Below are positions 51,337 through 59,761 of a stretch of DNA of 64,000 bases, piece after piece. The first letter of the stretch is position 1, and every line of letters starts with the position of its first letter. The stretch covers positions 4,960,001-5,024,000 of the forward strand of contig NZ_LT607412.1 in NCBI RefSeq assembly GCF_900091455.1. The letters are read 5' to 3'. The DNA comes from Micromonospora coriariae. Its GTDB lineage: Bacteria > Actinomycetota > Actinomycetes > Mycobacteriales > Micromonosporaceae. Both the position numbers and the translations under genes were made by a program. The notes below the pieces were generated by a model, which was not told the DNA's origin, did not search any database, and saw nothing but the letters and a program-made list of their open reading frames with translations.

Positions 51337-52557
51337 TCAGAGGGTCAGCCGGTAGAGCGTCAGCGGGCGGCCGCTGGTGCCGGAGGCGAGGTTGCCGGTC
51401 CGCTCGGCCAGGCCGGCCAACTCCAGCCGGTGCAGCATCCGTCGGGCGGTGCGTTGTTGCACGCGCAGCTGGTCGGCCACCTCCCGGCTGGTCAGCGGCT
51501 CGTCGCCGACCGTCGTGCGCACCTCCCGCAGCCGCAGCAGGGTGGGCACCGACAGGCCGACCCGCTGGGCGATGACGGCCAGGTTCACCTCCGACGGTGG
51601 CGGGGCCGGCGTGGTCGACTCGAGCACGATGTCGGTCTCGCCGCGCAGCGACAGCACCGCCGTGGTCGGGCCGACCCGGCGCGCCCGGCTCAGCGCCCGC
51701 CGCGCCAGGTTCTCCGCCTCTGCGGCGCTGCGTCCCAGGCCGAAGCCGATCTGCACGGTCTCGTGCCGGTCGGCGAGGCGGCGCAGCATCGGCAGCGCGG
51801 TGAACCCGCCGGTCGCGTCGTGCAGCGGGCCACGGGTGGTGACGATGAGGTACGTGTCCGGGGCGAACCGCGCGAGCGTGCCCCCGAGCCCGGCGACCTC
51901 CTTGAGCAGCCCGTCGTCGCCGTCGGAGAGGTTGGCCAGGCCGAGCGCGATCTGGGCGTCCTCCTGGGCCTGGCTGCCCACCTGCAGCAGGAGTTGGCGC
52001 AGCGCCGTGCGGACCGAGTGGTTCGACGGGGCCAGGCGGAACGCCGGCATCTCGTGGCGCAGCACCTCGTACACCGAGCTGATGCAGGTGACCGCGACGT
52101 CCGCGCCGGCCTTGCGCTGCCGCTGGTGGAATGCCACCACGTCCTCCGACCTGAGGCCGCTGCGGTACGGCAGCGACCGGACCCGGTCCATCGGCAGGAC
52201 CGCCTCGCCGAAGGTGGTCGCGACGTCGGCGCCGGTGACGGTGTCGATCGACATCCGGGTGACGTCGTGCCCGGCGCGCAACAACCGCACGGCGGCCTGG
52301 AGCAGCGTCGATCCGGTGTAGTCGACGAAGACCGCCGGACGGTTGAGGGAGTTCGCCTCCCGGGCGAGGGTGTAGGGCACCACGCCGGTGAACAGCCACG
52401 CGTCCACCTGGCCGGCGTGCGCCTCGACGATCGCGGGGGCCTGCGACTCGTGGTCGTAGTGCAGCCGGCGGGCGGTGACGCCGGGCTGCTCCTCGCAGGT
52501 CGCGGCCACGTCGTCGACCAGGTCGTGCGGACCGATGACCCCGATCTCGATGGTCAC
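51337..52557 (-). CDS. Transcriptional regulator with sensor domain and C-terminal winged helix
   Basis: 406 aa from GTG 52557 (AGGAGG 5 bases upstream). Residues 1-190 look like a two-lobed ligand-binding domain (TIEIGVIGPHDLVDDVAAT; RPAVFVDYTGSTLLQAAVR). About 215-310 is cyclase/GGDEF-like without GGDEF motif (FAPDTYLIVTTRGPLHDATG; VQIGFGLGRSAAEAENLARR), as in PucR/CdaR-type regulators. The end (about 345-406) is a winged helix: LTSREVADQLRVQQRTARRM, LHRLELAGLAERTG. I do not know a named relative. Its gene lies inside the catabolic locus and an operator copy lies before it, so it is the best candidate for the protein that binds the 18-bp palindrome. Confidence 0.8.
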   Translation of the reverse strand: MTIEIGVIGPHDLVDDVAATCEEQPGVTARRLHYDHESQAPAIVEAHAGQVDAWLFTGVVPYTLAREANSLNRPAVFVDYTGSTLLQAAVRLLRAGHDVTRMSIDTVTGADVATTFGEAVLPMDRVRSLPYRSGLRSEDVVAFHQRQRKAGADVAVTCISSVYEVLRHEMPAFRLAPSNHSVRTALRQLLLQVGSQAQEDAQIALGLANLSDGDDGLLKEVAGLGGTLARFAPDTYLIVTTRGPLHDATGGFTALPMLRRLADRHETVQIGFGLGRSAAEAENLARRALSRARRVGPTTAVLSLRGETDIVLESTTPAPPPSEVNLAVIAQRVGLSVPTLLRLREVRTTVGDEPLTSREVADQLRVQQRTARRMLHRLELAGLAERTGNLASGTSGRPLTLYRLTL

Positions 52558-52598
52558 CGCTGCCTCCTGTCGGGGGTTGCATTGTTCGCAGCACAAGA

Positions 52599-52616
52599 TT
52601 ACGGTCAGGCCCGGTA
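52599..52616. promoter_or_regulatory. 18-bp palindromic operator, copy 9 (regulator and DegT operon)
   Basis: TTACGGTCAGGCCCGGTA, between the divergent regulator (42 bases away) and aminotransferase (23 bases away) genes. Confidence 0.65.
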
Positions 52617-52638
52617 TTACTGTAGCCCGGGAGGGTAC

Positions 52639-53814
52639 GTGTCGTCGTTTCCCAGCATGGCCGACGCCAGCGGCCGAACGATCGGCGCGGAGGAGTTGGC
52701 CGCGGTCAGCCGGGTGCTCGAGTCGGGCATGCTCAGCTCGGTCTGGGGCACGGAGGTCCGCGCCCTGGAACGCGAGATGGCCGACCGCCATGGAGTGTCG
52801 CACGCCGTCGCCGCCAGTTCGGGAACCGCGGCCCTGCACCTGGCCGTCGCCGCTGTCGCGCCGGATCCGGGCGACGAGATCATCACCTCTCCGATCAGCG
52901 ACTTCGGCACGGTCGCGCCCATTCTCGCGCAGAACGCGGTGCCGGTGTTCGCCGACGTCGATCCGTATACCGGCAACCTGGATCCGGCGGCGGTCGCCGC
53001 TGCGATCGGGCCGCGCACGCGGGCGATCCTCGCGGTGCACCTGTTCGGCGCCGCCGCCGACCTGCGCGCGGTCGCCGACGCCGCCGGCGTGCCGCTTATC
53101 GAGGACTGCGCCCAGGCGTGGCTCACCCGCTACCCGGACGGCACCCTCGCCGGCACGGCCGGCGCGATCGGGTGCTTCAGCCTCCAGCAGTGGAAGCACA
53201 TCACCTGTGGCGACGGCGGTCTGGCCGTCACCGACGACTCGGTGCTGGCCCGCCGGATGCGGCTCTTCGCCGACAAGGGCTGGCCGCGCGACGAGTCCCG
53301 CCGGCACGTCGGCCTCGGCCTGAACTACCGGATGACCGAACTCGCCGGTGCCGTCGCCCGGGCCCAGCTGGCGAAACTGCCGGGGGTGCTCGCCGACCGG
53401 CGACGCACCGCCCGGCGGCTGGTCGACGCGCTAGCCGACCTGCCCGGCGTGCACCTGCCGGCGAACGTGGACGCGCACGCCTGGTGGCTGTTCCCGATCG
53501 TGCTGGACCCGCCGCTGACCAACCACGGGGTGGCCGGGAAACTAGCTGCCGCCGGGATCCCCGCCCGCGCCGGCTACCTGGAACAGCCGCTGCACTGCGC
53601 CCCGGCGCTGACCGAGGCCCCCGTCTACGGCGACTCCCGCTTCCCGCTGACCGTGCCACCGGCGGACCGGTTGCCGGCCTACGGACCCGGGTCGTTCCCG
53701 ATCGCCGAGCGGATGATCGAGCGGACCCTACTGGTGGTCGACTGGAACGAGCGGTACACCGACGCCCACGTCGACGAGATCGCCCGGGCCGTCCGCGCCG
53801 CGGTGACGTCGTGA
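52639..53814 (+). CDS. DegT/DnrJ/EryC1-family PLP aminotransferase
   Basis: 391 aa from GTG 52639 (GGAGG 4 bases upstream); ATG 52657 is an alternative. Fold type I PLP enzyme for sugars: GRTIGAEELAAVSRVLESGM, HAVAASSGTAALHLAVAAVA, DEIITSPISDFGTVAP, LIEDCAQAW, and the PLP Lys in CFSLQQWKHITCGDGG; LNYRMTELAGAVARAQL is the family's second signature. These enzymes exchange keto and amino groups on nucleotide sugars or cyclitols. In a catabolic locus it may deaminate an amino sugar or cyclitol. First gene of a tightly coupled four-gene operon. Confidence 0.9.
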   Translation: MSSFPSMADASGRTIGAEELAAVSRVLESGMLSSVWGTEVRALEREMADRHGVSHAVAASSGTAALHLAVAAVAPDPGDEIITSPISDFGTVAPILAQNAVPVFADVDPYTGNLDPAAVAAAIGPRTRAILAVHLFGAAADLRAVADAAGVPLIEDCAQAWLTRYPDGTLAGTAGAIGCFSLQQWKHITCGDGGLAVTDDSVLARRMRLFADKGWPRDESRRHVGLGLNYRMTELAGAVARAQLAKLPGVLADRRRTARRLVDALADLPGVHLPANVDAHAWWLFPIVLDPPLTNHGVAGKLAAAGIPARAGYLEQPLHCAPALTEAPVYGDSRFPLTVPPADRLPAYGPGSFPIAERMIERTLLVVDWNERYTDAHVDEIARAVRAAVTS

Positions 53815-54707
53815 TCGCTCCGGTCGCCGCCGCGCTGCGCGACCGGCTGCGCTGGCGGCTGATCGCCGCGACCGCCACCCCGGTGGACGCGACCGGCGCC
53901 GTCGACCCGGACGTGCTCGGCCGCTATCTGCGAGGGCTGGTCACCGACGGGGCGGACGCCTTGGCGGTGCTTGCGCACACCGGACGCGGCCCATACCACG
54001 ACGAGTCCACCCGCGCTCTGGTCATCCGCCGCGCCGTCGACACTGGGGCGCCGGTGATCGTCGGCGTCGGCGGCCAGCCGGGGGAGGAGACCGACGAGGT
54101 GGTTGCGCAGGCGGCGCGGGCGGCCGCCCTCGGTGCGGCCGGCCTGCTGGTCTTCCCGGTGGACGACGATCCCGTTGCCCACCACGACGCGCTCTGGCAC
54201 GCCGCCGGCCTGCCGATGCTCGCCTTCGACCTCTACCTCCGGCCGTACGCCGAGCCCACGCTGGCCGAGTTGCTGCGACACCCCGGTGTCGCCGGGGTGA
54301 AGGTGGCCCGCCTGCACGACGCCCTCGCCTGCCAGGCAGCCCTGGCCGCCGCGCACCGCGCCGACCGGCTGGCGGTCACCGGCGAGGACCGGATGTTCGG
54401 CCCGTCGCTCATGTGGGGCGCCGAGGCGGCCCTGGTCGGCCTGGCCGCCGCCGCGGTCCCGGTCACCGCCCGGGTGCTGCGGGCCTACGCCGACAAGCGC
54501 TACGACGAGTTCGTCACCGCCTCCGCCGACCTCGACCGGCAGGCCGAGGTCACTTTCACCGAACCGATGGAAGGGTACGTGCAACGCATGCTCTGGATCG
54601 CCGCCGAGGAAGGGCGGATCCCGGTGGGCCACGCGGGCGACCCGCACGCACCGGCGCTGCCCGACGGCGACCGGGACCGGGTGCTGCGGGTGGCAGGGCG
54701 CTGGTGA
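53811..54707 (+). CDS. DapA/NanA-family aldolase or hydrolase (second)
   Basis: 298 aa from GTG 53811 (GTGA overlap with the previous stop). TIM barrel: LIAATATPVDATGAVDPDVL, GADALAVLAHTGRGPYHDES, PVIVGVGGQPGEETDEVVAQ, GAAGLLVFPVDDDPVAHHDA, LPMLAFDLYLRPYAEPTL (Tyr of the family) and the Schiff-base Lys in GVAGVKVARLHDALACQ. Standard length. Together with 50229-51284 there are two members of this family in one locus, implying two retro-aldol or dehydration steps or two substrates. Confidence 0.9.
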   Translation: MIAPVAAALRDRLRWRLIAATATPVDATGAVDPDVLGRYLRGLVTDGADALAVLAHTGRGPYHDESTRALVIRRAVDTGAPVIVGVGGQPGEETDEVVAQAARAAALGAAGLLVFPVDDDPVAHHDALWHAAGLPMLAFDLYLRPYAEPTLAELLRHPGVAGVKVARLHDALACQAALAAAHRADRLAVTGEDRMFGPSLMWGAEAALVGLAAAAVPVTARVLRAYADKRYDEFVTASADLDRQAEVTFTEPMEGYVQRMLWIAAEEGRIPVGHAGDPHAPALPDGDRDRVLRVAGRW

Positions 54708-55444
54708 CCGGCAACCCATTCGTGGCCGGCGACCTGCCGCCGGTCACCCTCGACATCGACGTGCTCGTCGGCCGGTACGCCGACCGGGCCGGCCCCACCG
54801 GCGAGCCCGCGGCGGTCGCCGAGACGCTGGCCGCCAACGGCGTCGAGCGCGCAGCCGTCGCGAGCCTCCGCGCCGCCCTGTTCGACGTTGCCAGCGGCAA
54901 CGACGAGGTGGCCGCCCTCGCCGGCCCCGGCGTGCTGCCGGTCGGCGGGCTGGACCTGCGCGACCCGCTCGGCGCCGAACGGGAGGTCGTCCGGCTCGCC
55001 GAGGGCGGCTTTCGGGCCGTTCGGCTGTTCCCCGACGAGCAGGGCGTCGAGGCGGACTTCCCGTCCGTACGGCACGTCGCCCGCCGGGCCGCCGAGGCGG
55101 GCCTGATCGTGCTCACCGGCGGGGACGTCCGCCGGTTCTGGCGGCCGCTGCGCGGCGCGACCGTGGTCTTCCTCGACACGCACTTCTACCACCTGGGCGA
55201 CTTCGTGGTGGTGGCCCGCGACGAGCCGGGCTTCCACACCTCCACCCGGCTGCTCAACTCGCCGGACGCGCTGGAGACCGTCGCCGGGCACCTCGGCGTC
55301 GAGCGCCTGCTCTACGGCTCCCGCACCCCGTTCTACGAGCCCGTCGTGCCGCGGCTGCGGCTGGCCCGGACCGGGATCGGCCCGTCCGCGATCGCGGCGG
55401 TGACCGGAGGGAACGCCCGCCGGATCCTGGGGCTGGCCCGATGA
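54704..55444 (+). CDS. Amidohydrolase-related protein (first)
   Basis: 246 aa from GTG 54704 (GTGA overlap). It looks like an amidohydrolase_2-type TIM barrel: VTLDIDVLVGRYADRAG, AVAETLAANGVERAAVASLR, GVLPVGGLDLRDPLG, GGFRAVRLFPDEQGVEADFP and GVERLLYGSRTPFYEP. However, the metal-binding HxH at the N-terminus is replaced by DID and other His residues are mostly missing, so catalysis as a metal hydrolase is doubtful. It may be a partner of the next, complete, amidohydrolase. Confidence 0.7.
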   Translation: MTGNPFVAGDLPPVTLDIDVLVGRYADRAGPTGEPAAVAETLAANGVERAAVASLRAALFDVASGNDEVAALAGPGVLPVGGLDLRDPLGAEREVVRLAEGGFRAVRLFPDEQGVEADFPSVRHVARRAAEAGLIVLTGGDVRRFWRPLRGATVVFLDTHFYHLGDFVVVARDEPGFHTSTRLLNSPDALETVAGHLGVERLLYGSRTPFYEPVVPRLRLARTGIGPSAIAAVTGGNARRILGLAR

Positions 55445-56199
55445 TCATCGACGTGCACGCCCACTGGGGGCCGTGGTTCTTCAGCATGGAGGTCGGCGCG
55501 GTCGCGACCAACCTCGCGGTGATGGACCGGTACGGCATCGACTTGGCCGTGGTCTCCGCCACCGAGGCGGTGATCTACGACGTAACCGCCGGCAACCGGG
55601 CGATGGCCCGCGTGCTGGAGGGCAATGATCGGCTGCTCGGCTACCTGACGATCAACCCGCGCCGGCTGGACGACGCCGAACGGGACCTGCGCGACCTGCT
55701 GCCCACCGGCCGGTTCGTCGGCGTGAAGATCCACACCGACTACACCGGCTCGCCGGCGAACTCCGCGCCGACCCGGGCGGCCCTGGAACTGGCCGCCGCG
55801 CACGGCCTGCCCGCCCTCGTGCACACGTGGGACACGACGCCGCTCGACCTGGCCCAGGCGGTGGCGGACATCCCCGGGGTGCGGGCCATCGCCGGGCACA
55901 TGGGCGCGAACGGGTGGCGACACGCTATCGAGGCGGCCAACGGGGTGGATCGGCTCTGGCTGGAGCCCTGCTTCTCGCACACGGAGGCGGGTCGCTTCGC
56001 CGCGGTGGCGGCGGCCGTGAACCCACGGCGGCTGCTCTTCGGCACCGACGCCACGCTGATCGACCCGGCCGCCGCGTACGGGGCGGTGCTCGCCGCCGAC
56101 CTGCCGCCCGAACTGGCCGAACGGGTCGCCTGGCGAAACGCCGCCGAACTGTTCCGGCTCGACCTGTCCGCCCACACGTTCTCCCGAGCCAGCGGATGA
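55441..56199 (+). CDS. Amidohydrolase family protein (second)
   Basis: 252 aa, ATGA overlap. Metal-site motifs of amidohydrolase_2: IIDVHAHWGPW (H-x-H), VGVKIHTDYTGSPANSAP, LPALVHTWDTTPLDLAQAV, IAGHMGANGWRHAIEAANG and RRLLFGTDATLIDPAA (Asp). This group includes decarboxylases and lactonase-like hydrolases of sugar acids and aromatic acids. It ends the operon DegT-DapA-amidohydrolase-amidohydrolase. Likely role: opening or hydrolysing a lactone or amide intermediate. Confidence 0.88.
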   Translation: MIIDVHAHWGPWFFSMEVGAVATNLAVMDRYGIDLAVVSATEAVIYDVTAGNRAMARVLEGNDRLLGYLTINPRRLDDAERDLRDLLPTGRFVGVKIHTDYTGSPANSAPTRAALELAAAHGLPALVHTWDTTPLDLAQAVADIPGVRAIAGHMGANGWRHAIEAANGVDRLWLEPCFSHTEAGRFAAVAAAVNPRRLLFGTDATLIDPAAAYGAVLAADLPPELAERVAWRNAAELFRLDLSAHTFSRASG

Positions 56200-56611
56200 G
56201 GCAACGGCCCGCCGCCCGGCAGCGCCCGCGAGGCGTTACCGAGCGGCGGCGCCGCAACGATCGGCAGCAGCCTCTACCGTTTCATCGAGGCCGCGCTGCG
56301 GGACGGGGCGTCCGCCGCCGTCGCCGAGTGGCTATTGTGCTGTTCGGGATGGCGTTCGCCGCGGCCGGCTATGCCCTGACCGGCGGGCGTTGCGACTTCA
56401 CCTCCAGGAGCGCCACCGTACCCAGCCGCTTCGAGGTTCTCGTCGCCGTCGGGTACAGCGAACGGGCCCGCACCGTGCTGGAGGGTGCGGCGCGGTAGCC
56501 CGGCGTGGTGTTCCGACCTGGCCAGAGGTACCGGCCTTGATAGACACCGTCCGTGACAGCCCACGAGGGCTGTCACGGACGGTGCCGGTGAACGGCTGGC
56601 TGGGCAGTCGG
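56200..56611. other. Intergenic region after the catabolic operon, with a strong hairpin
   Basis: No convincing gene. A plus-strand frame ending at 56498 (VPSRFEVLVAVGYSERARTV) is not recognised and has no ribosome site. The hairpin at 56545-56584 is the only clear signal. Insertion sequence remnants begin at 56612. Confidence 0.45.
56545..56584. terminator. Perfect 18-bp stem hairpin
   Basis: Arms CACCGTCCGTGACAGCCC and GGGCTGTCACGGACGGTG with loop ACGA. It is the longest perfect stem I noticed in the window and could be a bidirectional terminator or part of an IS end. Confidence 0.6.
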
Positions 56612-57205
56612 TCAGCTCCGGCTGCGAAACTGCGACCCGCGGTCGGTGTGGAGCACGCAGCCGGCCACTGGGCCGCGTCGGGCTACGGCGTTGTGCAACG
56701 CGTTGACGGCCAGGCGGGACTTCATCCGTGAGTCGATGGAGTAGCCGACGATCCGCCTCGACCACACGTCCTTGATCGCGCACAGGTAGAGCTTGCCCTC
56801 GCCGGTGCGGTGTTCGGTGATGTCGGCCAGCCACAACCGGTTCGGGCCGTCGGCGGTGAAGTCTCGTTTCACGAGGTCGTCATGCACCGGCGGACCGACC
56901 TTGCCACCCTTGCCGCGTCTCTTGCGCTTGCCGAAGGCGCTCCACCAGCCGTTGTCCGAGCAGATCTTCCACGCGGTGCGCTCAGCCATCGCCTGTCCGG
57001 CGATGCGGGCCTCATCCACCAGGAACCGGTACCCGAACTCCGGGTCATCGCGGTGGGCGTCCACCAGGGCGTTCGCGCGGTGAGCGGCAACGAGTTCGGC
57101 GTCGCCGACGGGCCGGGCGAGCCATCGATAGTAGGGCTGACGAGCGATCTTCAATACCCGGCACATCACCGCCACGGGGATCCCGTCGGCGGCCAGCTCG
57201 CTCAC
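56612..57205 (-). pseudogene. IS3-family transposase orfB, C-terminally truncated
   Basis: 197 codons: HTH-like start ELAADGIPVAVMCRVLKIAR, FGYRFLVDEARIAGQAMAER, then the integrase core with first Asp in NRLWLADITEHRTGEGKLYL, CAIKDVWSRRIVGYSIDSRM and second Asp in GCVLHTDRGSQFRSRS, immediately before the stop. The part with the catalytic Glu is missing, so it is inactive. Normal orfB is about 280-300 aa. Expression would need a -1 shift from orfA at the GGAAAAG run near 57215. Confidence 0.85.
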
Positions 57206-57534
57206 GAGCGGGTAGAGCCTTTTCCCGGCAGGTTCGCCTGCGACAGATACGCCGCGGCCCGACGCAGGACCTCGTTCTCCTGCTCCAACAACCGGATCCG
57301 CTTACGGGCCTCGCGCAGCTCGGCTGACTCGCTGCCGCTGACACCCGGTCGGGATCCCGCGTCAACGTCAGCCTGGCGCAGCCATTTGAACAACGTCATC
57401 GGGTGGACTCCGAAGTCCTTCGCGATCTGCTCAACCGTCACGCCCGGATCACGGTCACGCGCCACCCGCACGACATCATCGCGGAACTCACGAGGGTAGG
57501 GCTTGGGCACAGCAACATCCTTCCAGCCCGCCAC
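57202..57534 (-). CDS. IS3-family orfA (helix-turn-helix protein)
   Basis: 110 aa: PKPYPREFRDDVVRVARDRD, VTVEQIAKDFGVHPMTLFKW (helix-turn-helix), then a leucine-zipper-like helix ELREARKRIRLLEQENEVLR and AAAYLSQANLPGK. Complete in length. It overlaps orfB by four bases, the usual arrangement for programmed -1 frameshifting in IS3 elements. Without an intact orfB it can no longer support transposition on its own. Confidence 0.88.
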   Translation of the reverse strand: MAGWKDVAVPKPYPREFRDDVVRVARDRDPGVTVEQIAKDFGVHPMTLFKWLRQADVDAGSRPGVSGSESAELREARKRIRLLEQENEVLRRAAAYLSQANLPGKGSTRS

Positions 57535-57968
57535 CAGGGCAAGCCATCTCAGATGTCACCTATCGGTGCAGCAGACCCGTGGGAGCAGATTGGGTGCAGG
57601 TTGGCGAAGTGGTCACCCCGACCGAAGTGCTCACCGAGGGTGGACAGAGCAGAGGGCTCTAACCTGCGGTGATGCAGGTGAGCGGTCCGGCGTGACCTCC
57701 CAGAGAAAACCGAAGTGGTCAGCGCTCGTTGCTCCCCGCCTGGCTGGTGCCGGCTGTCGACCTGAGGCCTGCCGACGCCGATCACGAGGCCAGGCCGCAT
57801 CGATGTACGGCTCTGGGCGCCGTCGCGATGGCGTCGGTATGGATCCCGCGACCTGAGACCCGAATCCCACCGGCAACCGCTGAACAGGGCTTTCTCAACG
57901 GTGAGCACTTCGGCGCGCCCGAATGCCTCAGCACCGGCAGCTCCGCTTCACAGGCCGGCGACGTCCGC
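57535..57968. other. Non-coding region between two IS remnants
   Basis: No recognisable gene. It contains several GAAGTG(G/C)TCA-like words (about 57607, 57628, 57711 and inverted at 57903), possibly leftovers of terminal repeats from a further element. Confidence 0.3.
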
Positions 57969-58319
57969 TCACTGCCCCCCTTTAGCGCCAGCGGCGTGCT
58001 GGTGGGCCCGCACGATGGTCGAATCCACCGACACCAGCCAGTCGATGTCCCCGGCCGCGTCCGCGTCGGCCTGCACCCCGGCCAGCATCCGTTCGAACGT
58101 GCCGTCCAGGGCCCACCTGCGGAAACGGGTGTAGATCGACTGCCACGACCCATAGCGAGCGGGTGCGTCCCCCCACGCCGCCCCGGCCCCGATCTTCCAC
58201 ACGATTCCGTTGAGCACCCGCCGGTCATCCGACCGCGGCCGACCACCGGTCACCGCCGACGGCAGGTACTGCGACAGCGCTTCCCACTCGACGTCAGACA
58301 ACTCGTAGCGACGACCCAC
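57969..58319 (-). pseudogene. IS5-family transposase N-terminal part (DUF4096-type)
   Basis: 116 codons: GRRYELSDVEWEALSQYLPS, GGRPRSDDRRVLNGIVWKIG, WQSIYTRFRRWALDGTFERM and DWLVSVDSTIVRAHQHAAGA, with the first catalytic Asp. The second half of the transposase, with the remaining catalytic residues, does not follow in any frame. It may be orfA of a two-frame element whose orfB was lost. Confidence 0.8.
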
Positions 58320-58461
58320 GCGCTACATCATCCGACACCAAGATCCTTTGAAGGCACCGCCTAGCGCTGTCTTGTCGGTCCGTAGCCCGCTTCGGTGGGA
58401 GCCAGGGGCGAGGACGGGTTGGTGGCTTCACCGGTCCGGCATGCCGCGATCTTGCCATGGC

Positions 58462-59577
58462 TCAATGCGACGGAGCCTGCCACCCCGCGAGACCAGGTTT
58501 ACGGACCGGCGCTGGAAGCGCTGTACCGAATTCTCCGTCCGGTGTCTTGACCATGTTGTATTCCTGCCCGCGGATCCGGTCAAGCAGGCCGCGCTGGACC
58601 GCGCGGACACCGGCCTGGAAGCGGCCGGAGGCGTCGAGTTCGTCGAGCAGCGCGGCGATCCGGCGACGGACCGTCCGCGGGCTCACCCCGAGGTGGCGGG
58701 CGATCGACTCGTCCTTCATCCCCGCGTTGAGCAGGTCGACGAGTTCGCTCGTGTCGGCGTCGCGCGCCACCGTGACGCCCTTGCGGCCCGACCCGAACCG
58801 GATGGGGCTGGCGTGCGACCACAGTTGCTCGAAGATGGCCTGGAGACCGTCGGTCAGCGCCGAACGCGTCGCCACGACCGAAAGGGTTTCCGGCGCGGTC
58901 TCTTCGCCAGCGAGGAGCACCACGGCGGTCTCCCGATCGACTAGCAGCAGCTTCATGGGTACCTGCGGCAGTGTCCGGGCCTCCTCGCCGTTGTCGACCA
59001 TCCACTGGATACGAGCGACCAGCGCCGGTTCGTCGAGGACCTGGCTGGCGTACAGCGAGCGGAACCGAACGCCTCGGCGCAGCAGACCGAGTTCGGCGTC
59101 ACTGACGGGCGTGCTGTTCGGCGCAACGTACGGCGGGGTGTCGATCCCGACCACCTCCGTCCTCGCCGAGCCGAGCAGGTCGTGGATGCGGCTCGCGGTC
59201 GCCGTGCGCCCCTCGACCACCTCGAACAGTCGTCGCGGTTCAGTGCGCATCAGTCCGGCGGCGAACACCCGTGACAGCTCGTACGACGCGGCCTCGAGCC
59301 GGTCCAGGGCATGCCGGCGTTCCCGCACCAACGCGGCCAGGCCGGCGAGGGGGTCCACAGCCTGGTAACGGCCGTCGGTCTCGGTATCGTGGCGTATCAG
59401 GCCCAACAAGGCCAGACGGTCCAGCGCGGCGTGTACCTGCGCGGCCGAACACCACAGCGCGTCGGCGTGGGACTTGGCGTCGGCCCTGGGGTCGAGCAGG
59501 AGCCGTCGATACACCTGTTGGTCTAGGTCGGACAGCCCGACCAGGTCCCACCCTCCCCGCTCACCGTTGTCCGTCAC
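58462..59577 (-). CDS. LuxR-type regulator with TrmB-like N-terminus
   Basis: 371 aa from GTG 59577; ATG 59643 in frame is a longer choice, neither with a good ribosome site. N-terminal winged helix: LSDLDQQVYRRLLLDP, ALDRLALLGLIRHDTETD. The middle (about 115-260) is a sensor-like domain (SRIHDLLGSARTEVVGIDTP; KLLLVDRETAVVLLAGEETA). The C-terminal LuxR helix-turn-helix is LVDLLNAGMKDESIARHLGV, SPRTVRRRIAALLDELDASG. The tail after it (about 40 aa) is longer than usual. Such proteins often regulate a neighbouring secreted peptidase; the S53 gene is divergent, 184 bases away. Confidence 0.85.
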   Translation of the reverse strand: MTDNGERGGWDLVGLSDLDQQVYRRLLLDPRADAKSHADALWCSAAQVHAALDRLALLGLIRHDTETDGRYQAVDPLAGLAALVRERRHALDRLEAASYELSRVFAAGLMRTEPRRLFEVVEGRTATASRIHDLLGSARTEVVGIDTPPYVAPNSTPVSDAELGLLRRGVRFRSLYASQVLDEPALVARIQWMVDNGEEARTLPQVPMKLLLVDRETAVVLLAGEETAPETLSVVATRSALTDGLQAIFEQLWSHASPIRFGSGRKGVTVARDADTSELVDLLNAGMKDESIARHLGVSPRTVRRRIAALLDELDASGRFQAGVRAVQRGLLDRIRGQEYNMVKTPDGEFGTALPAPVRKPGLAGWQAPSH

Positions 59578-59761
59578 AGCGCGAGCATAGGCCCGTGCGT
59601 CCGGAACGGGCACCTGGCCGAATCGGGCACCGTTGCGCGCCATCACGCTGTTATTGTCTCGCCGCCGGTGATCTAGGTGCATGGCGAGCATGTGGGATCC
59701 CCTCGTGACGACGCGTGACCACCGTGACGATCGGTGCCGGCACGATTGAGGAGGAGCAATC

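Larger units (their letters stand above)
56612..57534 (-). mobile_element. IS3-family element, truncated at the 3' end
   Basis: Contains orfA and most of orfB of an IS3-family element in the normal overlapping arrangement. The last third of orfB and that end of the element are missing at about 56612. No inverted repeat pair can be assigned. Confidence 0.8.

Noticed and set aside
56274..56834. 186-codon minus-strand frame across the hairpin and the end of the IS3 orfB
   Set aside because: It overlaps orfB and the perfect hairpin, and has Arg/Pro-rich shadow composition.
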